From Hyaloraphidium curvatum (lineage: Eukaryota; Monoblepharomycota; Hyaloraphidiomycetes; Hyaloraphidiales; Hyaloraphidiaceae): a DNA stretch of 64,000 nt. The DNA lies in the NCBI GenBank assembly GCA_025558095.1, contig JAIVFI010000002.1:868001-932000 (forward strand), in the 5' to 3' direction. The notes under the pieces were generated by a model that saw only the letters and a list, made by a program, of their open reading frames with translations, ran no database searches and had not been told where the DNA came from. Shown here one piece after another: positions 11,723-21,265 of this stretch; the first letter of the stretch is position 1; the number at the start of each line of letters is the position of its first letter. Both the position numbers and the translations under genes were made by a program.

Positions 11723-14503
11723 CTAATCGCTCATGTCCTCCGCCTCGTTCTGGAGGCGCTCGATCTGGTCCTTGATGACCGAAGACTTGCCGTTGCTGCC
11801 GCGGGTATCGGACTTGGTGAAGGCAAGCAGGGCGTTGCGGTTGTCGCCGAGCGCCCGGTAGACCTTGCCCATGAGGAAGTAGACGTTGGGCTCCTGCGTG
11901 TAGCCTGACAGGCTCTTGAGCTCCGCCAGGGCCTCCCTGTGCCGGCCGAGCGCCGAGAGCACCTCGGCCTTGGCGAACCGGAACAGCGGGTTCTTTGGCG
12001 ACATCTCCAGGGCCTCTTCGTACTTGAGCAGCGCCTCGTCCTTGCGGTCCGTATTTTGGAGGACCTGAGGTGCGGATTTGAGCCGGGACCAATGGATGCG
12101 GGGCACCGATTCGTACCATGCCGATGTAGTAGGTGAGGATGGGGCTGGCCTTGTTGATCTGCAGCGCGCTTTCGAAGTGGAACTTTGCCATCTGCAGCTT
12201 CTCCTGCCGGTAGAACAGGTAGCCGAGCCCGTACCTTCCGGCAAGTCAGGCGATCGCCAACCCATAAACCATGAAGGCCACCAACCAGGCGTTGTAGTGC
12301 CGCTCGTCGACGCGCAGCGCGCTGCGGAAGCAGCTCTGCGCCTTGTCAAGGTCCTCGTTGGCGATGTACTCGTGCCCGGCGAGCGTGTACGCGTAGGCAA
12401 AGTGCGGGTCGAGCTGGATCGCGCGCTGGAAGCACTTGAGGGCGAGGTCGTGCTCCTGCTTGAGGGAGAAGGAGTTGCCGACGGCGCACCTGGACGACGG
12501 GTTGGCGGGGTGCAGGCGCTTCGGGCGGCGGCGGATCCCACCATGCCTGCGGCCTCTTCTTGTCCAGCTCCACGAGGTCGTGCGCCAGGTAGCTCAGCTC
12601 CACCTCCTTGTGCATGTGCCATAGCGCGACGGAAAACACCTCCATGTCCTCCATCCTGTAGGGTTCCAGCTCCCTGGCCTGCAGGAAGAGCTGCTCGCAC
12701 CGGCGGTACTCGGCCATCTCGAACTGCGCCTTGGCGGCCTGGCAGAGCACCCAGCCCGTGTTGTACTGCTCGGGCTGCGCCGAGGCGAAGCATTCGAAGG
12801 CCTCGCGGCAGCGGAACTGGCAGAGGTGCGCGTAGCCGACGGCGAGGGGACGCAGCATGGCAAAGAGGGCCTCGACGGCGTGGGCGACCTCGGTCCAATC
12901 GATGCCGTCGGCGACGTCGCTGGCCGAGGTGCCCGTCACGGGCTGCAAGAACAATCGGTAAGGGTGCTAGTCAACTTCGGGCCCCGAAAGTGTGCCCACC
13001 GATGCGTCATCCATCTTGATGTCGACATCGGCATCCTTCGAAGGCGCACCCGCGCCCTTGGCCGTCCGCTTCCTGTCCTTGGAGCCCGCCGCGGCCGCCG
13101 GGGCTTCCGCCGCCGCGGGAGGCTTCCCCGCACCCCCGACGGCCCTGGCCGACCTGCGCGTCTGCACGCTCGAGAGGGAGGAAGCGGGCGCGGCCTCTGC
13201 GGCGGTCCTGGTCTGATGCCGGGCGTGAGCGCTGCCCGCGTGCGCCCTCCTGTGCGCAACTTCCCACCTTCCTGGTCTGCGGCGCCGTCTTTGCCGGCTC
13301 GGCGGCGCCCGCGACCCGCTTCGTCTTGGGCGCCGGGGCGGGCTTGGGCGCCGGCGGGGGCTCCAGCTGCGCGGGGGCATTGCTCGCAGGAGGCGCCTCG
13401 GCCGGATCAGGGGGAGTCGATCTCGACCGGGGGCCCGGCAGCGACGAGGAGGAGGAGGCGGCGGAGGTTGCCGGTCCGGCGGCACGCCCGAGCTCCTGGC
13501 CGTTGTGCGGACGCAGGCCGTAGGTGAATGCCGGTCGCCTGGCGGGCAACACGTTGGTGCGACCGGCTGCACAAGAGAGCATCGCAACTCACGGTCGAGA
13601 CTGCGGCGGCGCAGGGGCCTCCAGCATCCCGGACATGTTCTCCCGGCCGGAAACGGAGGGAGGCCGGTCGGGGGCGGTGGTGTGGGAGGACGCGGCGCGA
13701 GGTTGAGAGGAGGAGGAGAAGATGGAGGCCGGGACGAGGCCAGGGATGCCGCGCAGGAAGCGGACCGCCTTGGCGACGTCAAAGATCGAGTCGACGTCGA
13801 CGTCGACGCCTGGCAAACGGGTTTGTTAGGTGAACGCGTCGGAAGCGGGGAGAGGACCGACCCATGTGGCACAGGGATTGGAAGGCGCACCACAGGAACG
13901 GGTTCTCGTCCAGGGCCTGGAAAAAGTACTCCTTGGCCTGTTCCGTCCGGTTCGCGTCCCTAGAAAGAGCAAGAGGTCGGCGTCATTCGGAGTGAGCTGC
14001 CCCGCAGCCTCGGGGTCCCCACTTGCAAATGAATCCGTTCGTGCAGAGCACGGCCGACCGCTCCAGCTCGACCCTGAACGCCGGTTCGACTGCGGCACAG
14101 GCGCACGGGAGCTGAATTAAATACCCCGCACGGTATAGCGGCCCGCCAGCGGCCCACCGATGTTGAACCCGGAGTCCGTGCCGTCGCCGTCCGCCAGCAG
14201 CTCCTGCATGTGGATCTCCGCCTCCTGCAGCCTGCCCAGCGCGCGGCACGCCAGCGCCAGCAGGTAGCGCGACTCCTTGTGGGCCGAGGCGCGCAGCAGC
14301 GCCAGCACCTGCGCGTGCCTGCCCCTGCGCAGGTGCGCAGCGGCCAGCAGGCAGCGCGCGCCGTCGTCGCCGGCCAGCGCGCACAGCCGCTCGGCGAGGA
14401 ACGCGGCGTTGTCCGGCAGCGCGGCGTCGAGCGAGAAGCGCGCCAGCGCGGCGAGCAGCCCGCGGGCCCCCGCGTCGGCCGTCCCGCCCGTGCGCGCCGC
14501 CAT
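11723..14503 (-). CDS. CDC27: Anaphase-promoting complex subunit Cdc27/APC3
   Basis: Ten exons. The N-terminal TPR block (ERLCALAGDDGARCLLAAAH, CRALGRLQEAEIHMQ, EYFFQALDENPFLWCAFQSL) is followed by a long Pro/Ala/Ser-rich insert (coded about 13.8-13.0 kb). The C-terminal superhelix carries family hallmarks: YNTGWVLCQAAKAQFEMAEY, EPYRMEDMEVFSVALWHMHK, ELSYLAHDLVELDKKRPQAW, NPLFRFAKAEVLSALGRH, YFLMGKVYRALGDN. Cdc27 is a scaffold of the APC/C ubiquitin ligase that binds the IR tail of coactivators. Splicing restores the YNAW-YGLGYLFYRQEKLQ repeat across an intron that ends in AAG rather than CAG/TAG. A short GACGTC repeat near 13.80 kb encodes a VDVDVD run. Start MAARTGGTAD lies 167 bp from the divergent GT relic. 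Confidence 0.93.
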
Positions 14504-14670
14504 TCTCCAAGCCGCGGGGCGCGCCTCCGCCGTTGTCGCGGCGATCTCAGGCGCGCCGGCTCGCCATCGGCCGCAAAGGGCGGCTGACCGGAGCTGTCGT
14601 GGTTGCCGGACGCGGCTCGGCAACTCCGATCACTCGTCAACAACGCCCCCGATCTCGCGTGACCGCGGGA

Positions 14671-15944
14671 ATGGAGGACCCGCTGCAGCCGCGGGCACGG
14701 ACCTGGGCGGCGGTCGGCGCGTTGCTGCTGCTCGCCGCCTCGATGTCTGCCGTCCCGCGCGACGGGTGGCTGCCCGTGCCGCTCGATCTCCCACAAAGGC
14801 CGCGCCCGCAGATTGCCTCACTTCCCACGCACCCGTCGTGGCGGGACCTGCTCCGCCCGCCGGAGGGCCGCCTCGATCCCGCCCTGCCCCTCGCGGAACG
14901 TGGGCCCTTTTTCGCCATCCAGACGGGTTCCATGCCGTGGTTGGGCAAGGGAATCGGCCATGCGCACTGGGAGATCTTTGAGTGCCTCTCCCTGGCCGCC
15001 TTCTACGCCCCCGTGCGCGAGTTCATCCCTGGGAGGCCGCTTTTTGTCGTACCACCGCTCGTCAGCTGCGGCCACGGCGTGGGGACTCGTTGCGGGGATG
15101 TTTACGGCTTGCACGATGTTCTGGTGGGAACCGAGGTCAACGTCACGCACCAGTCGGTCGAGGTCGCCGTCAAGGCCGGCTTGCTGCGCTCGGTCGATCT
15201 CCCCGGCCCGTTCCACAACGCCACCCTGTTCCGCGCCGCTCTCGAGGAGCTCGCCGCTAAACATGCCGGCCAGGACAACGGCCGCTCGCTCGTCGTGAGA
15301 GGCGTCGAGCTCGGCCCAACGTCGACGTGCACCAGCGGCCTTCCGAATGGGACCCGCAACCTGTGGCCAAGGGGGCTGCGCGGGCCGGCCTACGAGTTTT
15401 ACCGACTGGCACGCCGCCGTCCTCGTGATCTCTAGTGCCACTTTGACTCGCCCGACCGGCTGCACATTGCGGTCCACGTGAGGAGGACCGACTTTCGAGA
15501 CTACGGCCTTGCCGTCCGACGGCTTGGTTCAACGAGGCTCTGGAGCACGTTCTGCGATGGGCCTTTGCGATTCCGCAGGACGTGGGTCGGGAAAAGGACC
15601 TCGCTTCCGCGGATGTCGTCCGGCGGGCCCAGGTGGTCGTTTTCACCGACGGAGCTCTCAAGGACGTCGGGGGCATCGACGCCGGCTTCCCCGCGGGGCT
15701 CGTGCGAATCTTTGCCTCGGACCACCCGCCGCGGCCCACCAACCTCTCTGCTGCCGAGCTGTTCCTGTGGAACCGGACGGCCGACGCCCCGTCGGTGCTG
15801 CACAACCTCGCCTCGGCCGACATCCTCTATAGGCAGGCGCGGACAATTCCGCCAACCGTTCATCCCTCGCCGGGGGGCGAACGGGAGCCCGGCGGGCGCC
15901 GGCTGGAGCACGGGACATCCGAACGGATGCATTTGGCGCAATAA
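14671..15944 (+). pseudogene. Fucosyltransferase-like glycosyltransferase, broken
   Basis: The 5' part reads as a type II membrane protein (MEDPLQPRARTWAAVGALLL; hydrophobic anchor; then GHAHWEIFECLSLAAFYAP and DVYGLHDVLVGTEVNVTH). It hits a TAG at 15433. The same frame resumes with CHFDSPDRLHIAVHVRRTDF, the donor-binding HxRRxD motif of fucosyltransferase folds. Within about 15 nt after DYGLAV the reading must jump to another frame (WFNEALEHVLRWAFAIPQDV, VVVFTDGAL, HNLASADILY), a gap too short for an intron. The expected C-terminal SGFS segment is replaced by unrelated residues. The TAG alone could sit in an intron (a GTGAGA donor near 15293 keeps phase), but the frameshift and missing end argue for a pseudogene. 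A sequencing error would be the alternative. Confidence 0.65.
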
Positions 15945-16232
15945 ATGCCGCGGGGAAATGCACTGGTAGTGGGGGGCCGGGGTAGGGGGGCGGGGACAAC
16001 CGGTCGGCGGGCGGCGGAGGGCACGCGAGGGTCCGCCGCGGCCTCCGAAACCTGCGGAAATATCGTGCGCAGCCGTCGGAACGGCCGGCGGGGTCGTACG
16101 GTGCGCTGCCTGCGCGCGATGGGCGGCGGGAGCCGGCGGGTCCGATGCTCGCTGGATGCCGGCCTGCTTCCAACGCGGCGGCGCCCTCTTCCGGCATTTT
16201 CCCGCGCGGGTGCCGGACTTCCGCGGGCATCC

Positions 16233-16318
16233 GCGCCGCCGGACGGCGAGGGTGGTAAAATGGACCCTATGGACAGCTGAGGACACGGTAGTAGGCTCGA
16301 TTTCTCACACCATTCATT
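16233..16318 (+). repeat. 86-nt island repeat, copy 1
   Basis: This segment aligns without gaps to 21068-21153. The strongest identity lies in the second half (GCTGAGGACACGGTAGT and CATTTCTCACACCATTCATT-like stretches) and in the first 14 nt (GCGCCGCCGGACGG). It ends 91 bp before the ATG-like start of the truncated GT relic at 16410, in the same orientation and at nearly the same distance as copy 2 before an intact GT gene. It is therefore probably part of a duplicated GT promoter. Confidence 0.75.
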
Positions 16319-16409
16319 GTCGGGTGAGGTTGTCTCGCCCGTGGCTGAAGGTTGGGTGAGTTGTCCCGCCCGGGGGTGAAGGTCGGGGGACTTCCCGCCC
16401 ACCATTAAT

Positions 16410-16700
16410 ATGCGGGTGGACGACCCACTGCAGCCGTGCACAGGGACCTGGGTGCTGGTCGTCGCGTTCCTGCTGCCGCCGCATCGCCGTCCGCCGTGCC
16501 CCGCGACGAGTGGCGGCCCGTGCCGCTGGAGCCTGCGAGGCGGCCGCGCCCGCACAAACCCCCGCGGCTGCCGCCCCCGCTGCAAGGATATCTACGGGAT
16601 GCACGACGTGCTGGTCGGCGCCGAGGTCAACGTGACGCAGGAGACGGTCGAAGCAGCCGTCAAAGGCCGGCGTGCTGCGCCATGCCGTCGCTCCACGGTC
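16410..16700 (+). pseudogene. Truncated second copy of the 14.7-kb glycosyltransferase
   Basis: The start MRVDDPLQPCTGTW parallels MEDPLQPRARTW at 14671. A frameshifted stretch reads SAVPRDEWRPVPLEPARRPR, versus SAVPRDGWLPVPLDLPQRPR in the larger relic. After an internal deletion the original frame returns as DIYGMHDVLVGAEVNVTQET, versus DVYGLHDVLVGTEVNVTHQS. Nothing downstream of this survives. It is a decayed tandem duplicate of the neighbouring pseudogene, with about 130 codons of the middle missing. Confidence 0.75.
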
Positions 16701-16789
16701 AAGTCCCGGCCTCTGGAGGAAACAAACGGAGCGACAAGCGCGGAGAGCACCAATACTAGCAGGACGACAGAAGCTCGCCACCAGGTCAT
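16695..16789 (-). pseudogene. Relic of the 5' end of a GT47-type gene, inverted
   Basis: Read on the minus strand from 16789, this gives MTWWRASVVLLVLVLSALVA. That closely matches the signal-anchor start of the exostosin gene at 27369 (MSGWRLHGLLLILVLSALFG), and the DNA is visibly similar over about 60 nt. The similarity stops soon after, where the opposite-strand GT relic begins. The segment is therefore a scar of duplication and inversion, not a gene. It also supports 27369 as the true start of the intact exostosin gene. Confidence 0.65.
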
Positions 16790-16858
16790 GTGCTTGACTC
16801 GCCGTCGATACAGGTGTGATATCGCGCAGCCGTCATCTTCCAAGTGCGGCGTCCTCCA

Positions 16859-19800
16859 TCACATCAACGCCGCACCGCCCAGGTGCTCCCCAGCGCTGCA
16901 CAACCTCCCGATCGTCCAGTCCAGGTGCTCTCCAAGGGCTGTCGCGTTGACCGCAAAGTCCACCTCTGTCAGCCTGAGTGCGTCGTGCCGATCGCGGCAC
17001 AACAGCACCGGCACCGGGTTGGACTCGAACGGCGCCCACCTGCACCGCCGCGCAACCTCTTCCGCGGCCGCGGGATTCGCCGGCGCATGGCCTGTCGAGA
17101 CCGCGTACACGGCGCCAAGGCGCTCCGCACCACGCTTCCAGAGATCCTCGCGCAAAGCGATTCCGATCTCCAAGATCCCGACAAGGGTTTTGGAAGGCGC
17201 CAGGACAAAGCCGGTAAGATGGCTACCCGTAGGGGTCACCAGCACGTCGAAGGAGGCAAACACGCGGATGTGGTCGGCGGTAGAGAGTGAGACGTTGGCA
17301 GTGACCTCGATCACGGGCAGGGACGTGCGAGCGGCAGCCGCAGCGAGGAGTGCGGGCAGGTTGGATACGTTGCGGGCGTTCCGGCTGGCGGTGCGGCGCC
17401 ACACTGCAATGCGGAGGGAGCGGGAGCGGCACCGCTCGGCGAGCGCGCGGGCTTGGGCCTTTTGGTCGGGGAGGAGGGTGCCGGCGAGCTCAGGTTCTGT
17501 CCGTGCCAGGGCCTCGCGGAACCAGGCATCGTCGCTCGGGTCCAGCATGCCGCCCCAGATATGAGTGAGGAGGAACAGCTCGTCGAAACACGAGATGCCG
17601 CGGGGAACCTGGATCGCCCTGTCCACCGGCACGCTCAGCAGGTCGTTGGACTGCCAGTTCTGGAAGGCAATCTCGGTCAGCCGCCTTCCGAGCCTCCACT
17701 CGGGCCAGCGAGAGTAAGCGGGGCACCAGTTGAAGGCGAGCCGGTCGAAAGGTTGCAGCGGGGGGTTGGGCGGGCGCCTACCCAGCGCGACAGCGGCCGC
17801 CCCGCCAAACATGAGGTGCGCCAGGTTGGGCGTGTCCGGGTAACCGCAATGCGGCAGAAGTGTGCGGCCCCGGTGCCACGTCCGGTTGGCGGTGGCGGCA
17901 ACCACGTCGCGGGCTGCGGGTTCGACCACGAGCGCGGCTGCGAGGTTTTCCAAGGCTTCCGGCCCCACGTCGGCGTCGGCAAAGAAGGCGCCGCCCTTTG
18001 GCATCGCATGCCACCCGTCCGGCACGGCAAAGCACGCGCGGCGAAACCGCAGCAGCCGCGTGTTCCGTATCGGCATTGGCGGCAGCCGAAGTGTGAGGTC
18101 CGAGAACGGAGCATTGTCAGGCTCAGGCTCCGGTGCGGGGACCCCCGAGAGCGCCGCCGGCGGCACGTGCTCCTGCCGGAACGGTGCCTGCCCTCCCGCC
18201 TTTGTCCGCCGGCCTTTTTCGCACAGCCGGCGCAGAGCAAGCTCGATGTCCTTCTTGGCCCGGGCCAAATCCACCTCCACTTTGCCCTCACTCAGCTTGT
18301 GCCGCTCCGCATCCGGCAAGGGGCACTCGATGACCTGGGGTTCCCCAGGCCACACCTCTTTCCACGTGCACTTGGCATCGATCGCTGCCGCAACCCCAGC
18401 GTCCACGGTGCGGTGGCCGGTCGAAACGACGTACACGGATCCCCAAGCATCGGCTTCCTCCTTCCAGAACCTGTCCCGGAGCACGGAACCGAGCTCCACC
18501 CACGCCTTGAGGGGCTTCCCGGGGACCGCCGCGACGGCAGCAAAGTGCGATCCGGGCGGCATCACGAGCACGTCGTACGATGCATGCACGCGAACATGCT
18601 CTGCCGTGCTCGTTTCCGGACTGGTCGATACGATCGCAACCTTTGCCGATGTGAAGCTGCCCAGGAGGTTGGTGAGGCCTTCGACGTTGACGTAGGATCG
18701 GGCGTTCCATTCCGCTTCCGGTCGGGCAAACACCGCGATCCTCAAGCTGTGCGTCGAGCAGCGGTGCAAAAGGCTGTCCAGTAGCTGCATTTCGGAAGGC
18801 AAAAGGTCGCTGCTCGCCTCCGGTACCCTCCTAGCCAGCTCGGTCCGCAGCACTTTGTCGTCTCGTAGGTCCAGAACGAGGCCCCTGAGTTTGGAGGCCA
18901 CCCAGAGCTCCTCGTAGCACGCCGCCTTGGGTTGGAAAGCGGCACGCGAGACATCGTCGGCGAGCATGCCCGACGCCGTCCACGGCGTGAAACTGCTCTC
19001 GATCAGGTGCCTACCGAATTCCCACCCCTTGAACCCGGGGTGGTACGTGCTGCCGTGCCAGGGGCACCAGCTGAACGAAACGTTTCGGAAAACAGGTCTG
19101 GGGCCTGCACTCTCAGGCCAGCGTTCCGAGAGCGAGATTGCGAAAGCCATTCCGAACATGAGATGTGCGAGTTGCGGTGTGGAGGGCCTTACGGGTCGCA
19201 ATCAGCATCACCCAATGTGGACGCGCAGCGAAGAAGCTCACCACTCGCAAACGGGCAGGAACGTTGCACCCGGCACCCAGGTCGGCCGCGTCCCGTTCTC
19301 ACGCCGGCCCCAAGACACCGTGATGTGCTGCACACCTCGCGCAGCGACCATCCTTTCTTCGATCGTTGCCATAGTGGCATTGAACCACAGGTCCGTCGGG
19401 TACGGATGGCCAGGATCACGTGAAGCAAGACACACATTGCGGACGACAGTCAGGCGCCCCAGCCGAGCAGGTGGAGGTTGGAGCAATGCGTCTGCCAACA
19501 GGATATTCCGGATTTCGTGGCGCGCCGAGGCTCCCGATTGCTGTGAGGCGGGTTCTGTTAAATGCTCGAACCTCCAGGTGAGCGCGGAAAGGTGCCGCTG
19601 GACATGTTCCGTCAGGCGGGCCACGTCTTCCTCTTCGTTGCCGCTGGCAACAAAAAAGTCGGGCCTGTTCCTGTCGTAAGGTTGGGTGTGCTGGGGCAGG
19701 ATCACGAGCCCGCGCCCGGGGTCGTGGAGCATGGCAGCCAGCTGAGAAAAGCCCGAGATTGACTGCACCAACACGTCCGCACGGACCAGGGCCTTGAACG

Positions 19801-20776
19801 CATCCAGAGCCTGCGGCCCATCGCCGCTCACATTGACGACATGCCGGGCACGGATGGCATCGAAATCTGACAGGTTCAGTGCCACCACCTTTTCCGGCGG
19901 CACTGCGTCCATGTAGACGGTGATGAATGGCTTCGGAAGCCGGAGTGTTTCCAACGCGGCAGAAAGCGCGTTGCACGCGCCGACGTAGAACGAGTTGGGA
20001 ACGACCCTGCCTGCATGCGGGCCAGGACGCCCAAAAATGTCCCCGCGCCTAATGTGCACCGCGACCTGCAGCTCGCGCGGATCGCATTCGCCGTCCGAGC
20101 ACGGACGCCGCAAAGTCCAAGGCAGCACTTCCGACATTCTGGGCAGCGCATCCGTCGCACGGCCCATGAGCCCTATCGCCTCGGTCAGCCCGAGCAGCAC
20201 CTTCTCCCGGCCCCGAGCTCGCGCCTCCGTGCAGGCTTTGCGGGCAAGGTGAAGGAGCTCGGCACTATTAGGGTGAGTTCTTTCCGGAGGAGGGCGATAG
20301 CATCCGTCCTCGGCCTCGGCCCCCCCGAGGCAAGAGGTATTGTACGACGGCAGCTCAAACAGCGCATTCCATTCCCGTCGAAGCTTCGAGCTGGGCACGT
20401 GGTCGTACCACGGTGCTTCGCGATGTCGGTACCCGCAACCGCTGTTCTTGCAAAACATGAAGAGCTGAACCGATCGCCGGTTGCGGGCTCCGGGTCCGTC
20501 CAAGTAAGTCGGAGCAATTTCGAGCGTTACATTGCAAAACCTCGAAACGTTGTAGCTGGTGGTCGGCGGAGCGCCAGGAATCCGCGTTGCTTCGGGGACC
20601 CTCGTCGACCGAGCCACTGGAGACGCGTCCGACGTGGCAGGAAGGGGCGATTTCACTCGATACGCGTCGAAATGAACCATTGTCCTCTCCTCAGGCGCTC
20701 GGAATAGCGACCAGGCCGCCACCAGCAGTATCGCGGCGGCCCCGAACAAAGGGAGCATCAGCGGATGCCTTGGCAT
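16859..20776 (-). CDS. Three-domain glycosyltransferase: fucosyltransferase-like + GT61-like + GT61-like
   Basis: Two exons (20776-19242 and 19187-16859) joined across a 54-nt intron (GTGAGC donor, TGCTGAT branch, TAAG acceptor) give about 1,287 aa. An N-terminal anchor (LMLPLFGAAAILLVAAWSLF) implies a type II Golgi protein. Domain A (about 80-430) has LQVAVHIRRGDIFGRPG and LVRADVLVQSISGFSQLAAM, paralogous to the gene at 21266. Domains B (about 450-810) and C (about 860-1287) are homologous to each other and GT61-like: each has an LAHLMFG segment, a CPW/CPAY segment and a late loop (SYDVLVMPPGSHFAAV; SFDVLVTPTGSHLTGF). Splicing gives FLPVCEWPSTPQLAHLMFG in B, matching LLPHCGYPDTPNLAHLMFG in C, which is why the in-frame stops at 19.2 kb are read as intronic. 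Substrates are unknown. Confidence 0.75.
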
Positions 20777-21265
20777 CCCTCGTCCGATGGTGCCACAGCC
20801 CGACGCACACTAGCATGTGCGCGTCCATAGCCGGTAGCAATGTTTTCCAAACCTCGGGTGGCGCAGGGCGCGGCACGGAGAGTTGGGCATTGTCACGCGC
20901 GCCAGAGGGCCCTCCGCGCGTGCTCCGCGCGCGCAGGCTACTTGACTGCTTCGGCACACTTGCGCGCTTAACAGGCACCGCATCATACATAATCTAATAG
21001 AGAAGTTTATTGGTATCGTTTCGTAGGAAAGAAGTGGGATGCCTCAGCGTGAATGGGCGGATGATCTGCGCCGCCGGACGGGGACGGTTGGTGGATCGAC
21101 GTTGCGGGCAGCTGAGGACACGGTAGTGGGCTCCATTTCTCACACCATTCATTATCTGATGTCGGTCGGCCAAGTCGAGGTGCTATCGGCCGTTGACGAC
21201 AGTTCAGGACGTTGACGCGGCAGTCTCCGCGACGCGCTCTTCCACGTGCTCGGCTCCGATGGCCG
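20777..21265. promoter_or_regulatory. Bidirectional upstream region of two GT genes
   Basis: This 489-bp spacer lies between the divergent starts of the three-domain GT and its stand-alone paralogue. It contains an AT-rich island near 20985-21025 (ACATAATCTAATAGAGAAG, then TTTATTGG), conspicuous in this GC-rich sequence and a candidate core promoter. The 86-nt repeat follows at 21068-21153. No gene was recognised in it. Confidence 0.4.
21068..21153 (+). repeat. 86-nt island repeat, copy 2
   Basis: Gap-free partner of 16233-16318. It ends 112 bp before the ATG at 21266 of an intact fucosyltransferase-like gene. Shared position and orientation relative to two GT starts suggest a duplicated promoter segment rather than a coding remnant. 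Confidence 0.75.

Noticed and set aside
13785-13812. GACGTC repeat as a possible microsatellite or regulatory element
   Set aside because: It lies inside a Cdc27 exon and simply encodes a VDVDVD run.
19188-19241. In-frame stops between the fucosyltransferase-like and GT61-like frames, suggesting two genes or a pseudogene
   Set aside because: They fall inside a 54-nt segment with donor, branch-like and acceptor signals, and removal gives a join matching the downstream GT61-like repeat residue for residue.
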